The notes under the pieces are model-generated. The model was not told where the DNA came from, made no database searches, and was given only the letters and a program-made list of their open reading frames with translations. A DNA stretch of 64,000 nt, taken from Rhizobium leguminosarum. GTDB lineage: Bacteria; Pseudomonadota; Alphaproteobacteria; Rhizobiales; Rhizobiaceae. The position numbers and the translations under genes are program-made. The stretch spans positions 1-64,000 of the forward strand of contig NZ_LWBS01000165.1 in NCBI RefSeq assembly GCF_001652265.1, in the 5' to 3' direction. Positions 36,500 through 46,078 of the stretch are shown here, piece by piece (within the stretch, counting starts at the first letter, position 1; every line of letters begins with the position of its first letter).

Positions 36500-37312
36500 T
36501 CAATGCAATTGCGGTTGAACGCTTACGTCCCGAAGGAAGCTTCCGAAATGGCGGCTGACGTTTTCCTGCCAGTCGGGCGCTCCGTCGGATTTCCCACCAT
36601 AAATCGAGGGCCAGCCCGTCCCGGCGGGAAGGACATGCTGGCGCACACCGACGCCGGCCTGTTTCAGGCGGGCACCGTAACCAATTGTCTCGTCGTGCAG
36701 AGGATCGTCCTCGGCGGTGAATATCAGCGCCGGCGCGACGCCAGAAATACGAGAACAGAGGCAAGGCGCCGCATAAGGGTGGCAACCGCCGCCGCTCAGA
36801 TAGTGGCTCCAGCCCTCCGTCCAGCGTTGGCGCATGCCGATGGCTTCGGCCTTGCGGATCGAGGACGTGCCCATGAAGGGATCGAGCAGCGGCGAAATCA
36901 GGATCTGGCCGTCGAGCGCGTCCGGCATCTGGTCGCGCGCCTTCAGCGCCACACCGGCGGCGACATTGCCGCCTGCTTCTTCGCCAGCGACGAAGAGCAA
37001 CGACTTCCGGTCGCCGAGACCGGCGCGTTTGTTGGCGAGATAGGTGAAAACGGAGAAGGAGACTTCCAGCGCTTGCGGGAATAGGTTGCCGGACAGGCTG
37101 CTGTAATCGGCAGCGACGACGATGGCGCCGGCCTTGGCGAGACTCATCGCCACCGGCCGGTCGACGTTCTTGTCGCTATCCAGAAACGCGCCGCCATGCA
37201 GGTAGAGCACGATCGGCGGACCCTTGCCGTAATCGGCGCCCTGGTAGATGCGTGCGGAAACGGGGCCGATGGCCACCTTATCCAGCATCATATCTTTCCA
37301 TTCCACCGTCAT
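36500..37312 (-). CDS. Alpha/beta-hydrolase fold protein lacking the nucleophile Ser
   Basis: 270 residues, start MTVEWKDMMLD at 37312 (GGAAG upstream; a longer frame runs into the promoter). It has the HSL-type oxyanion motif YLHGGAF (about residue 37). But the nucleophile elbow, normally GDSAGG, reads GEEAGGN, with Glu where the catalytic Ser should be. A possible acid lies in EDDPLHDE. So it may not be a normal esterase; it could be a binding or regulatory protein, or use another chemistry. It is the first gene before the RND adaptor and pump on the same strand, and diverges from a LysR gene. Confidence 0.8.
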   Translation of the reverse strand: MTVEWKDMMLDKVAIGPVSARIYQGADYGKGPPIVLYLHGGAFLDSDKNVDRPVAMSLAKAGAIVVAADYSSLSGNLFPQALEVSFSVFTYLANKRAGLGDRKSLLFVAGEEAGGNVAAGVALKARDQMPDALDGQILISPLLDPFMGTSSIRKAEAIGMRQRWTEGWSHYLSGGGCHPYAAPCLCSRISGVAPALIFTAEDDPLHDETIGYGARLKQAGVGVRQHVLPAGTGWPSIYGGKSDGAPDWQENVSRHFGSFLRDVSVQPQLH

Positions 37313-37476
37313 GCTTCCGGTCTCTTTTGAGTCGGCCACAAGCAGACAACGCCTGCCGCTTGCAATTTGTACAAAAAAGATATTGTTATTCCAACCAAGG
37401 AATAAGAAGCTATATCGCGATAACACTGTTCCAGATCTCGAACAATGGTGCAACGCAAACTGCGGATTTGAAACCG

Positions 37477-38388
37477 ATGGATCAGCTCTCGGCAATGCGC
37501 GTCTTCATTCGCGTCGTGGAGACGGGCAATTTCACCCGCGCCGCCGACATGCTCGCCATGCCCAAGGCGACGGTAACCAATCTCATCCAAGGCCTGGAGG
37601 CGCATCTGCGCACCAAGCTTTTGAATCGTACCACGCGCCGGGTCATGGTGACCACGGACGGCGCGCTTTATTACGAACGCGCCGCCCAGATTATTTCGGA
37701 ACTGGAGGAACTCGACGGCAGCCTTTCCAATTCGCAGAGCCTGCCGAGCGGGCGGCTCCGCGTCGAGATGGCCGGCGCTTTTGCCGATTGGATCGTCGTC
37801 CCCGCACTATGCGATTTTTATCAGCGTTATCCCGATATCCGTATCGACCTCGGTGTCGGCGACCGCACAGTCGATTATCTTGCAGAAAATGTCGATTGCG
37901 CGCTGCGGGCCGGCACGCCGACCGACCAGTCGCTGATTGCGCGGCGCGTCTCCGAAGTCGAGATGATTACCTGTGCTTCGCCGGGCTACATCCAGAAATT
38001 CGGCATGCCCGAGCGGCCGGAGGATCTGGAGGCGGATCATTACTCCGTCAACTATTTCCGCGCCCAGAACAACCGGACGCTGCCCTTCGAATTTCGCCGG
38101 CACAACGAGGTGATCGAGACCAGTCCGCGATACGTCGCCTCGGTCAACGACAGCCGCACCTATCTGACGGCTGCGCTGACGGGTCTCGGCATCGCGCAGG
38201 TGCCGATCTTCATGGCGCGCGAGCCGATGGCAAGGGGCGAGCTCGTCCGCCTGCTGCCGGATTGGCGTCGCGATCCGCTACCGCTCTATGTCGTTTATCC
38301 GCCGAACCGCCACCTCAGCAACAAGGTGCGCGTCTTCGTCGACTGGCTGGTGAAGCTTCTGGTAGAGGCGAGACTGAACGACGCCTGA
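37477..38388 (+). CDS. LysR-type transcriptional regulator
   Basis: 303 residues. The N-terminal winged HTH (MDQLSAMRVFIRVVETGNFTRAADML...LNRTTRRV) is followed by a type-2 periplasmic-like effector domain (about 90-295). It belongs to the CrgA/DsdC-like group common in rhizobia. The start at 37477 places the HTH at the N-terminus. It is divergent from the hydrolase-adaptor-pump set across 164 bp, so it probably controls that set and itself. Confidence 0.92.
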   Translation: MDQLSAMRVFIRVVETGNFTRAADMLAMPKATVTNLIQGLEAHLRTKLLNRTTRRVMVTTDGALYYERAAQIISELEELDGSLSNSQSLPSGRLRVEMAGAFADWIVVPALCDFYQRYPDIRIDLGVGDRTVDYLAENVDCALRAGTPTDQSLIARRVSEVEMITCASPGYIQKFGMPERPEDLEADHYSVNYFRAQNNRTLPFEFRRHNEVIETSPRYVASVNDSRTYLTAALTGLGIAQVPIFMAREPMARGELVRLLPDWRRDPLPLYVVYPPNRHLSNKVRVFVDWLVKLLVEARLNDA

Positions 38389-38403
38389 GCCCCAAAACAA
38401 ATA

Positions 38404-38438
38404 CGGCCCGGAAGGCAGGGGAAACCTTCGACGGGCCG
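38404..38438. terminator. Hairpin terminator between LysR and SDR genes
   Basis: CGGCCCG (38404-38410) pairs with CGGGCCG (38432-38438), continued by GAAGG/CCTTC. It lies 15 bp past the LysR stop. An A-rich stretch precedes it, so it could work in either direction. The rest of 38439-38647 holds nothing I recognise. Confidence 0.55.
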
Positions 38439-38647
38439 CAATGTACAACTTTGAACATCAAGCCTGTCGCACCGTAGCAAGGGCACGGCAGGCTCTGGAG
38501 GTTCGGGAGAGAGCGGCAGGGAATTCCACTCTCTCGCGATAAAACAGATATACGCACTCCCCGCAGGATTGTAAGGAAAAATTCCGCAATCACGTTCACA
38601 TAATTGCGATGACGGCTAAGCTCCCGCGCGGGGCGCCGGGCCAGTTT

Positions 38648-39550
38648 TCAATTCCTGACAGCCGGCTTCAGCAGGTCCTCGAGGCCGATGCGGCGGAACA
38701 ATTCCGCCCGGACACGGTCAGCAACGCCGTTGACGATCTCCGCGCCGTCCTCGGATGGATCGATATGGACGCGGAACGGCCTCGTACCGAAGGGCTTGCC
38801 GACGACATCGACGATGGCGGCGGCTACCGCGCCGGCATCGGCGTCGGCCGGTTCAAGCGCTGCCAGGCCCTGTAGCGCCTGCTCCGGCACACCCTTGTAG
38901 GGTCCTTCATTATATTCGGCGGCGCGGGCAGTATCATCTGGCGAACCGGAATGGGCGAAATGGTTGGTGCCCTTGGTGAAGGCGCCAGGCACGATGATCG
39001 AGGTCTCGATGCCCCAGCGGGTAAGCTCGCCGGCATAGGAGACGGCAAGTGAATCCATCGCCGCCTTGGCAGCGAAGTAGGGCGAGAGGTAGGGAGGCGT
39101 GCCGCCGCGGCTGCTCGACGACGATACCCAGACCACCAAGCCCCTGCCCTGTCTGCGGAGATACGGAAGTGCCGCGCGATTGACGCGCTGGGTGGAGAGC
39201 ACGTTGATGTCGAAGAGCTCGGCGAACTGTTCCGGCGTGAAGGCTTCTGCCGGGCCGAAGGACATATGGCCGGCATTGTGGAGGATGACATCGAGGCGAC
39301 CAGCATCGGCGATAATCCTGGCGATACCTGATACAACCGAAGCGTCGGAGGCGACATCGAGTTCGACGCTGCGCAGATCGACATTGTTATCCTTGGCGAA
39401 TTCAGCAGCGTCGGCGACGGCGGCAGCGTTGCGGCCCTCCGTGGCACGCATGCCGGCATAGACGATGTGACCGGCCTTGGCCAGCGCGCGGGCGCTGAGA
39501 GCGCCGAAACCGCTGGAAGCGCCTGTTATGACGATGACTTGCTTGCTCAT
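38648..39550 (-). CDS. Short-chain dehydrogenase/reductase (extended)
   Basis: A 300-residue NAD(P)-dependent SDR. Cofactor motif TGASSGFGALSARALAKAG, NAG motif LHNAGHMSFG, Ser in WVSSSSSRGG and active-site PYFAAKAAMD (Tyr-x3-Lys). The extra C-terminal 50 residues make it longer than a classical SDR. The substrate is unknown. It lies 86 bp after another SDR gene on the same strand, probably in an operon under the divergent LysR at 40499. Confidence 0.9.
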   Translation of the reverse strand: MSKQVIVITGASSGFGALSARALAKAGHIVYAGMRATEGRNAAAVADAAEFAKDNNVDLRSVELDVASDASVVSGIARIIADAGRLDVILHNAGHMSFGPAEAFTPEQFAELFDINVLSTQRVNRAALPYLRRQGRGLVVWVSSSSSRGGTPPYLSPYFAAKAAMDSLAVSYAGELTRWGIETSIIVPGAFTKGTNHFAHSGSPDDTARAAEYNEGPYKGVPEQALQGLAALEPADADAGAVAAAIVDVVGKPFGTRPFRVHIDPSEDGAEIVNGVADRVRAELFRRIGLEDLLKPAVRN

Positions 39551-39636
39551 GATCGTATTCCTTCTAGGTTCGATTGGAGTTGGTTGAAGTGGAAGCTTGG
39601 GCGGGCGACGGCCGGAAGACCGTCGCCGGTCTTTCG

Positions 39637-40377
39637 TCAGATCACGCCGCCATTGGCGCGCAGCGTCTGGCCGTTGATCCAGCCGCCATCGGGGCCGGCG
39701 AGGAAGGCGACCGCAGCGGCGACGTCGTCGGGCGTGCCGAGACGCTCCAGCGGGTTCATCTTCGCCATCCGGGCAACGAGTTCGTCCGACTTGCCGTTGA
39801 GGAAGAGGTCAGTCGCAACGGGACCGGGCGCGATGGCGTTGACGGTGATATCGCGGCCGCGCATCTCCTTGGCCATGATCGCCGTCAGTGTTTCCACGGC
39901 AGCCTTGGTGGCGGCGTAGACGCCGTATGTTTCGAGCTTCAGGCCGACGACCGATGTCGAGAAATTGATGATCCGGCCGCCGTCGCGCAGACGCTTGGCG
40001 GCTTCCCTGAGCGTATTGAAGGTGCCTTTGAGGTTGACGCTGATCTGGCGATCGAAATTAACGTCGTCGGCCTCGGCAAGTGAAGACAGCATCATGATCC
40101 CGGCATTGTTGACGAGCACATCGACGCCGCCGACGGCGGTTTCCGCAGCATCGAACATGCGGCGGACGGCTTCGGCATCGCCGACATCGGCTTTCGCCGT
40201 CAGTGCCTTGCCGCCGGCCTGCTCGATCTTCTTAGCCAATTCCTCGGCCGGAGCGGCGTTGCCGGAATAATTGATGACAACGGTAAAGCCGTCTCTGGCG
40301 AGGCGCTCTGCGACCGCCGCGCCAATGCCGCGGGAAGCGCCAGTCACCAGTGCGACCTTGTTTTCGTTGCTGGCCAT
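39637..40377 (-). CDS. Short-chain dehydrogenase/reductase (FabG-like)
   Basis: A 246-residue classical SDR. TGASRGIGAAVAERLARDG for the cofactor, NNAGIMML, Ser in NFSTSVVG and YGVYAATKAAVE as Tyr-x3-Lys. It ends GGWINGQTLRANGGVI, typical of 3-oxoacyl-reductase-like proteins. It is not near fatty-acid genes, so it is more likely a specialised dehydrogenase. First gene after the divergent LysR. Confidence 0.92.
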   Translation of the reverse strand: MASNENKVALVTGASRGIGAAVAERLARDGFTVVINYSGNAAPAEELAKKIEQAGGKALTAKADVGDAEAVRRMFDAAETAVGGVDVLVNNAGIMMLSSLAEADDVNFDRQISVNLKGTFNTLREAAKRLRDGGRIINFSTSVVGLKLETYGVYAATKAAVETLTAIMAKEMRGRDITVNAIAPGPVATDLFLNGKSDELVARMAKMNPLERLGTPDDVAAAVAFLAGPDGGWINGQTLRANGGVI

Positions 40378-40498
40378 TTTCGTTCTCCTTCAGGGATGCG
40401 CCGCAGCGCGTTTTCGATGAGGAGAAGATGCCGCTTTTCTATACTCGGATAATCGGGCATTATCCGGCATCACTATCCGGGAATGACGAACAAACAAG

Positions 40499-41407
40499 AT
40501 GGACAGATTCGATGCCATGCGGGTCTTCTCCCGCGTCGTGGAACGGCGCAGCTTTACTCTTGCGGCCGAAGATACCGGCCTGCCGCGCTCGACCGTCACC
40601 GATGCAGTAAAGCAGCTCGAAGTCCGTCTCGGCGTGCGCCTGCTCCAGCGTACGACGCGCCATGTCAGCCCGACGCTCGACGGCGAAGCCTATTACCAGC
40701 GCTGCCTGTCGATCCTCGCCGATATCGAGGAAGCCGAAAGCGCCTTTGCTGGCGCCAAACCGAAGGGCATGCTGCGCGTCGACGTGCATGGCACGCTGGC
40801 CCGCCATTTCGTGCTGCCGAGCCTGCCGTCCTTCCTGGAGACCTATCCTGACATTGAATTCTACATGAGCGAGGGCGACCGCCTGGTCGACCTCGTGCGC
40901 GAGGGCATTGACTGCGTGCTGCGCGTCGGCACGCCCCAGGACAGCGACATGGTCGCCCGGCGCGTCGCCTTACTTGATGAGGTGACACTCGCCTCCCCCG
41001 CCTATATCGCCCGTCACGGCCAGCCGCAGCATCCGGACCGGCTTGCCGGCCATCGCATGGTCGGCTTCCGCTCCAGCGGCGCCGGCAATCTGCTGCCGCT
41101 CGAATTTATCGTCGACGGCGCGGTAGCCAACATCGGCATTCCGGCGACCGTCGCCGTCAATGCCGCCGAAAGCTATGTTTCAGCGGCCAGGCTGGGCCTC
41201 GGCATGATCCAGATCCCGCGCTATCACGCTGAAAAGGATCTGGCCGAAGGCACGCTGGTCCAAGTGCTGCCGGATTTTCCGCCGACGCAAACACCGGTGT
41301 CCCTGCTCTATCCCCGTAACCGCCAGCTTTCGCCGCGCGTGCGCGTCTTCATCGACTGGCTGGCGAAGGTCTTCGCTCGACAAAATTCTGAAAACGCGCT
41401 TCACTAA
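40499..41407 (+). CDS. LysR-type transcriptional regulator
   Basis: 302 residues. N-terminal HTH MDRFDAMRVFSRVVERRSFT...LLQRTTRHVSPT and a LysR substrate-binding domain. Same subgroup as the regulator at 37477. It is divergent from the two SDR genes across 121 bp and probably regulates them. Confidence 0.93.
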   Translation: MDRFDAMRVFSRVVERRSFTLAAEDTGLPRSTVTDAVKQLEVRLGVRLLQRTTRHVSPTLDGEAYYQRCLSILADIEEAESAFAGAKPKGMLRVDVHGTLARHFVLPSLPSFLETYPDIEFYMSEGDRLVDLVREGIDCVLRVGTPQDSDMVARRVALLDEVTLASPAYIARHGQPQHPDRLAGHRMVGFRSSGAGNLLPLEFIVDGAVANIGIPATVAVNAAESYVSAARLGLGMIQIPRYHAEKDLAEGTLVQVLPDFPPTQTPVSLLYPRNRQLSPRVRVFIDWLAKVFARQNSENALH

Positions 41408-41422
41408 AATGCGCTTTGCTAA

Positions 41423-41761
<339 letters not shown>

Positions 41762-41832
41762 TCCCTGTCGCGCAAACGCATAAAACGGTTTTGGGATGAC
41801 GCCAAGCGCGCTGAATGTTATCTGCGTCGATC

Positions 41833-42432
41833 ATGACCGATGGTGGAACGATATCAGGCGCGATCGGCGTCGGCACGCTCACCGGCGAAAGCCTCAGAAA
41901 ATTTTTCGAGCGCGATGCGATCACCGTCTCTCGCGACCTGCTCGGCTGCCATCTGACCATAGATGGCGTCGGCGGACGCATCACCGAGACCGAAGCCTAT
42001 TTCCCCGATGACGAGGCCTCGCACAGCTTCCGCGGCCCGACCAAGCGCAACGGCGCCATGTACGGCAAGCCGGGCAACGTCTATATCTACCGCATCTACG
42101 GCATGTACTGGTGCCTGAATTTCGTCTGCCATCCGGGCTCGGCTGCCCTCATCCGCGCCCTGGAGCCGGAAACGGGAATCTCTGTGATGATGGAGCGGCG
42201 CGGCACCGATATGCTGACGTCGCTCTGCAGCGGCCCCGGCAAGCTCTGCCAGGCGCTCGGCATCGATATCGCGATCAACGATAGGCTGCTCGATCGGCCG
42301 CCCTATGCGATTGCGCCGTCAGCACCTGTGCCGATCGTCTCGGGCAAACGCATCGGCATCACGAAAAATGCCGAAGCACCATGGCGCTTCGGCATTCAGG
42401 GATCGCGTTATCTCAGCAAGCCGTTCCGCTAG
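41833..42432 (+). CDS. 3-methyladenine DNA glycosylase (AAG/MPG family)
   Basis: About 199 residues. It removes alkylated or deaminated purines from DNA in base-excision repair. Family blocks are LLGCHLTIDGVGGRITETEAY (catalytic Glu), SHSFRGPTKRNGAMYGKPGNVYIY, and GPGKLCQALGID. The start is unclear: ATG at 41833 or 41815, neither with a good ribosome site. Remnants of a palindromic repeat (GCAAACGCATAAAACGGTTTTGGG) lie just upstream. Confidence 0.9.
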   Translation: MTDGGTISGAIGVGTLTGESLRKFFERDAITVSRDLLGCHLTIDGVGGRITETEAYFPDDEASHSFRGPTKRNGAMYGKPGNVYIYRIYGMYWCLNFVCHPGSAALIRALEPETGISVMMERRGTDMLTSLCSGPGKLCQALGIDIAINDRLLDRPPYAIAPSAPVPIVSGKRIGITKNAEAPWRFGIQGSRYLSKPFR

Positions 42433-42476
42433 AGCATGAGGCCGGGAAGTGTAAGCTTTTCGGACGAAATCATGCT
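42433..42476. repeat. Degenerate rhizobial repeat after DNA glycosylase
   Basis: AGCATGA (42433-42439) and TCATGCT (42470-42476) are exact inverted repeats, enclosing sequence like GAAGTGTAAGCTTTTCGGAC. This form recurs in rhizobial intergenic DNA. It may act as a terminator. Confidence 0.5.
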
Positions 42477-42556
42477 TCAACTATTTAATTTTATAACAAT
42501 ATTCCAGGAAAAGTGCTGAGCGGCTTTTCATCCAGAATTGCGGCAACGCTCGGAGT

Positions 42557-44098
42557 TCATTCCATCACCGCGCTGTGATCGACGGCGGGTGCAGCCTTCG
42601 GCTTGCGCAGCAACAGCACCAGCGGGATGACCGCAAGCGACATCAACATCAGCAACTTGAAATCGTCCATATAGGCGATGATCGTCGACTGCAGCGTGAT
42701 GATTTCGTTGAGCGAAGCGCGTCCGGCGGCCGTCAGCGGGCTGAGCCCCTGCGCCGCTACCGCGTTGAAGGCGTGATTGAATGGCGTCACATAGGCTGCG
42801 ATCGATTCATGATTGCTCTGTGTGTTTTCGACGATCAGTGCCGAGACGATCGAGATGCCGACCGACGAGCCGATGTTTCGCGACAGATTATAGAGGCCGG
42901 TGCCGTCGCCGCGCATATGGGCGGGTAGCGTGGCAAAGGCGATCGTCGTCAGCGGCACGAACAGGAAGCCGAGGCCGGCGCCCTGGATGAAACCGACTGA
43001 GACGATCGTCCACTGCGAGACATCGGGCGTCCAGCCGGTCATGTCGTACATCGCCCAAGCTGTGAGACCGAGACCGAGCACCAGCAGCAAGCGTGTATCG
43101 ACCTTGCCGATCAGCCGTCCGACGATGAACATGCAGAGCATGGTGCCAAGCCCACGCGGTCCCATCACGATGCCGGCGGTGATCACGGGATAGCCCATCA
43201 GCGTTTGCAGGTAGGGCGTCATCAGCGCCAGCGAGGCGAGATAGGTGATGCCGATCACGAAGATGAAGATCATGCTGATCGAGAAATTCTGGTCGAGAAA
43301 CAGCTTCGGGTTCACGAAGGATTTCTCTGCCGTCAGAGTGTGCACGATCAGCAGATAGAAGGCGGCAGCGCAGATCAGCGCCTCGATGACGATCTCGCCC
43401 GAGGAGAACCAGTCGAGCTGCTCGCCGCGGTCGAGAAAGAGTTGCAGCGCGGCAATACCGAGGCTCATCATCCCGAAGCCGAACCAGTCCAGCTTGGCAA
43501 GCAGATCCCTCTTGGTCTCGGTGACGAAGACGACGATGCCCATGAAGGCGAGCGCGCCGATCGGCACGTTGATATAAAACACCCAGCGCCAGCTGATATT
43601 GTCGGTCAGCCAGCCGCCGATGACAGGCCCAAGCACCGGCCCGACCATGACCGAGACGCCGAAAAGGGCCATGGCCGAGCCGCGCTCCTCGACGGTATAG
43701 ATATCGAGAAGGATGCCCTGGGAAAGCGGCACCAGCGATGCGCCGAACAGGCCCTGCAGCAGGCGGAAGGCGACGATCTGGTTCAGCGATTGCGCGAGGC
43801 CGCAGAGAACGGAGGCGGCCACGAAACCGACGATGGCGACGAGCAGCACGCGCTTTCGGCCGAACTTGGCGGCAAGGAAACCGGAGGGCGGCGTCATGAT
43901 TGCCGCCGCGACGATGTAGGAGGTCAGGACCCAGTTGATCTGGTCGGCGGAGGCCGACACGCTGCCCTGGATATAGGGCAGCGCCACGTTGGCGATCGTC
44001 GTGTCCAGCGCCTGCATGATGACGGCGAGAATGACGCAAGCCGTGATCGCACCGCGATTGGCAATCGGCGTCGCCGGAGAAGCGGAAGCGTTACTCAT
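42557..44098 (-). CDS. MFS multidrug transporter, DHA2 (EmrB/QacA) family
   Basis: 513 residues, 14 predicted membrane helices. The family motifs are LDTTIANVALPYIQGS (motif D1), FLAAKFGRKRVLL (motif A) and the motif C region VMVGPVLGPVIGGWLTD. It exports drugs or plant compounds with the EmrA-type adaptor. The start at 44098 overlaps the emrA stop by 8 bp, showing translational coupling. Similar pumps in rhizobia are induced by flavonoids; not shown here. Confidence 0.93.
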   Translation of the reverse strand: MSNASASPATPIANRGAITACVILAVIMQALDTTIANVALPYIQGSVSASADQINWVLTSYIVAAAIMTPPSGFLAAKFGRKRVLLVAIVGFVAASVLCGLAQSLNQIVAFRLLQGLFGASLVPLSQGILLDIYTVEERGSAMALFGVSVMVGPVLGPVIGGWLTDNISWRWVFYINVPIGALAFMGIVVFVTETKRDLLAKLDWFGFGMMSLGIAALQLFLDRGEQLDWFSSGEIVIEALICAAAFYLLIVHTLTAEKSFVNPKLFLDQNFSISMIFIFVIGITYLASLALMTPYLQTLMGYPVITAGIVMGPRGLGTMLCMFIVGRLIGKVDTRLLLVLGLGLTAWAMYDMTGWTPDVSQWTIVSVGFIQGAGLGFLFVPLTTIAFATLPAHMRGDGTGLYNLSRNIGSSVGISIVSALIVENTQSNHESIAAYVTPFNHAFNAVAAQGLSPLTAAGRASLNEIITLQSTIIAYMDDFKLLMLMSLAVIPLVLLLRKPKAAPAVDHSAVME

Positions 44099-45320
44099 GA
44101 TCCTTGCCCTGAGGCCGACCCAGAAGCTTGTTGACGAAATCAGGCAGGCCGCGGGCATGGCCGGTCTCGACATCGACCACCGTGCTCATGCCGACGCGCA
44201 GCGGCGGCTTGCCTTCGATATCCTCGATGCGGACGCGCATCGGAATGCGCTGGACGACCTTCACCCAGTTGCCCGTGGTGTTCTGCGCCGGCAGCAGCGA
44301 GAAGCTGGAGCCGGAGGCCGGGCTGATGCTCTCGACCTTGCCCTTCCATGTGACGCCGGGATAGGTGTCGATATAGATCTCAGCCGTCTGGCCGGGCTTG
44401 ACGTAGGTGAGTTCGGTTTCCTTAGGGCTGGCGGCGATCCACAGGTGGTCGGTGGCAACAAGCGAGAAGGCCTGCTGCGAAGCCTGCAGATAGGAGCCCA
44501 CCTGCAGCGCGTTGACGTTGGTGACGATGCCGTCGAACGGCGCCTTGACGACGCTGTGGTCGAGTTCGCGCTGGGCATTATCGACATTCGACTTGGCCTG
44601 CAGGTAGAGCGGGTTCTCTTCGAGCGGCTGATCGGCGGAGCCACCAAGCTGAGCAAGCGTGGTTGCGGCTTCCGCCTTGGCGACGGTCACCTTCTGCTCA
44701 GCGGCTTCGAGATTGTGCTTGGCCTCGTCATAGGCCGAGCGTGTCGCGCCGCCGCTGGTCACCAGGTTCTGCTGACGGTCGAATTCCTCCTGGTAGTACG
44801 GAATGTCAGCCTCGGCCTGGGTGATCTCGGCCAGCGACTGCTGATAGCTTGCCTTGAGGTTCATGATCTGGTTGCGCTGGACGCCGAGCTGGGCTTCGGC
44901 GCCGGCAAGCGCGATCTTGAAGGAATCGGCCCTGAGGCTGAAGAGCACCTGCCCCGCCTTGACCGCCTCGTTCTCATGCACGTTGATCTGGTCGACGATA
45001 CCCGAGACATCGGTGGTAAGCCCGACCATGTCGGCCTGTATATAGGCGTTGTCCGTCGACATCACCTGACCGCCATTGACGTAATAATAACCGCCGACGA
45101 CGAGCGCCACCGGCAGCAAGGCAAACAGGATCGGCCGCGTGAGACGGCGCCGGCGGCGGACCTTGTTACCGCCAGGCGCAGCCACGGCGGTAGCCGGCGC
45201 TGAATTGGATGAAGGCGCTTCGGCTACCGTTTCCTGCTCTTTCGCTTCGTTTTCTTCGACAGGAGTCTTGGTCTTGGCATTGGCGTCGGCAACGACGCGG
45301 AGGGGAGATTGATCAGCCAT
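44091..45320 (-). CDS. EmrA-type membrane fusion protein (HlyD family)
   Basis: 409 residues. A polar cytoplasmic N-terminus of about 60 residues, one membrane helix (about 65-85, PILFALLPVALVVGGYYYV), then lipoyl halves (NVHENEAVKAGQVLFSL; NVNALQVGSYLQAS) around a long coiled coil. It couples the EmrB pump to an outer-membrane channel. The start MADQSPLR at 45320 overlaps the marR stop (45313), so marR-emrA-emrB form one tightly packed operon. Confidence 0.92.
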   Translation of the reverse strand: MADQSPLRVVADANAKTKTPVEENEAKEQETVAEAPSSNSAPATAVAAPGGNKVRRRRRLTRPILFALLPVALVVGGYYYVNGGQVMSTDNAYIQADMVGLTTDVSGIVDQINVHENEAVKAGQVLFSLRADSFKIALAGAEAQLGVQRNQIMNLKASYQQSLAEITQAEADIPYYQEEFDRQQNLVTSGGATRSAYDEAKHNLEAAEQKVTVAKAEAATTLAQLGGSADQPLEENPLYLQAKSNVDNAQRELDHSVVKAPFDGIVTNVNALQVGSYLQASQQAFSLVATDHLWIAASPKETELTYVKPGQTAEIYIDTYPGVTWKGKVESISPASGSSFSLLPAQNTTGNWVKVVQRIPMRVRIEDIEGKPPLRVGMSTVVDVETGHARGLPDFVNKLLGRPQGKDHE

Positions 45321-45777
45321 CGTTCGTCTCATTTTCGTCAACCGGGCTCCGGCATGCCTGAACCAGGTTCGTCTTCATTACGGATAGGATGTGGAAAAGC
45401 TGCTCGCGCTGTTCGGCCGAAACGCCCTGCAACGCTTCCGCGCGGGTGGTGTCGCCGAGCTCGCGCATTTCGGCGAGCAGCGGGTGCGCCTCGTCGCGCA
45501 TGTAGAGCAGCCAGATGCGTCGGTCGGTCGGGTGCTGGCGGCGCTCGATCAGCCCGCGTTCGGCGAGCTTGTCGAGAATGCGCACCAGCGTGATCGGCTC
45601 GACTTCGAGGATTTCGGCAAGGCCGCCTTGATGAATGCCTTCATTATTCGAGAGATAGGCAAGCGTCTGCCATTGCGACCGGGTCAGCCCAAGGCACTTC
45701 GCGCGTTGCTCGAACCGCTTGCGCAGCAGCCGTGCGACATCGTGGAGAAGGAAACCGAGGGTCGGAGTGGCGTTCAT
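45313..45777 (-). CDS. MarR family transcriptional regulator
   Basis: A 154-residue winged-helix repressor. The recognition region is QWQTLAYLSNNEGIHQGGLAEIL, and the wing LIERRQHPTDRRIWLLYM contains the conserved Asp-Arg. It is the first gene of the emrAB operon; MarR proteins in this position usually repress the pump until a ligand binds. A palindrome 21 bp upstream is a likely operator. Confidence 0.93.
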   Translation of the reverse strand: MNATPTLGFLLHDVARLLRKRFEQRAKCLGLTRSQWQTLAYLSNNEGIHQGGLAEILEVEPITLVRILDKLAERGLIERRQHPTDRRIWLLYMRDEAHPLLAEMRELGDTTRAEALQGVSAEQREQLFHILSVMKTNLVQACRSPVDENETNDG

Positions 45778-45798
45778 GAAAACCTGTGACCGTTATTT

Positions 45799-45812
45799 AT
45801 AAGCATACTTAT
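45799..45812. promoter_or_regulatory. Candidate MarR operator
   Basis: ATAAG-CATA-CTTAT is a perfect palindrome of 5-bp arms in an AT-rich stretch, 21 bp upstream of the marR start. It fits the position of an autoregulatory MarR site. Confidence 0.55.
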
Positions 45813-45946
45813 GATATCGGTTGATATATTGAGCATGCGCGCCGCACAAGGGCATGAGCGGCAGATTCAACGGCAGCGGCGAAAATGCCGCAGCCCAGCT
45901 CTGCCCTAATTCTGCGGTAAGTACAGCCTCCGGCGGAGGCGCGTAG

Positions 45947-46078
45947 CGCCGCGCCGACGAGATCGACGATGATGTCTTTCACATGCTGGAACAGGAGTTC
46001 GACGGGACCGAACTCGCCGCCCTGCCACCCCGGCAGAGACGAGATCGTCGAGAGCTGATGCCCTCCGTGACGTTTTGA
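45947..46078 (+). pseudogene. Possible C-terminal gene remnant
   Basis: A 43-codon frame with no start (preceded by TAG at 45944) ends in TGA. It reads DEIDDDVFHMLEQEFDGTEL then an Arg-rich tail. It looks like the end of a real protein; the DDVFHMLEQE(L/F)D pattern recalls the tails of CPA1 Na+/H+ antiporters, but I am not sure. The surrounding 45813-46321 gap otherwise holds only the promoter of the next operon. Confidence 0.35.

Noticed and set aside
42888..44039. A 383-codon minus-strand open frame rich in Arg
   Set aside because: It is an off-frame reading of the EmrB-type gene on the same strand; the in-frame product has 14 membrane helices and family motifs.
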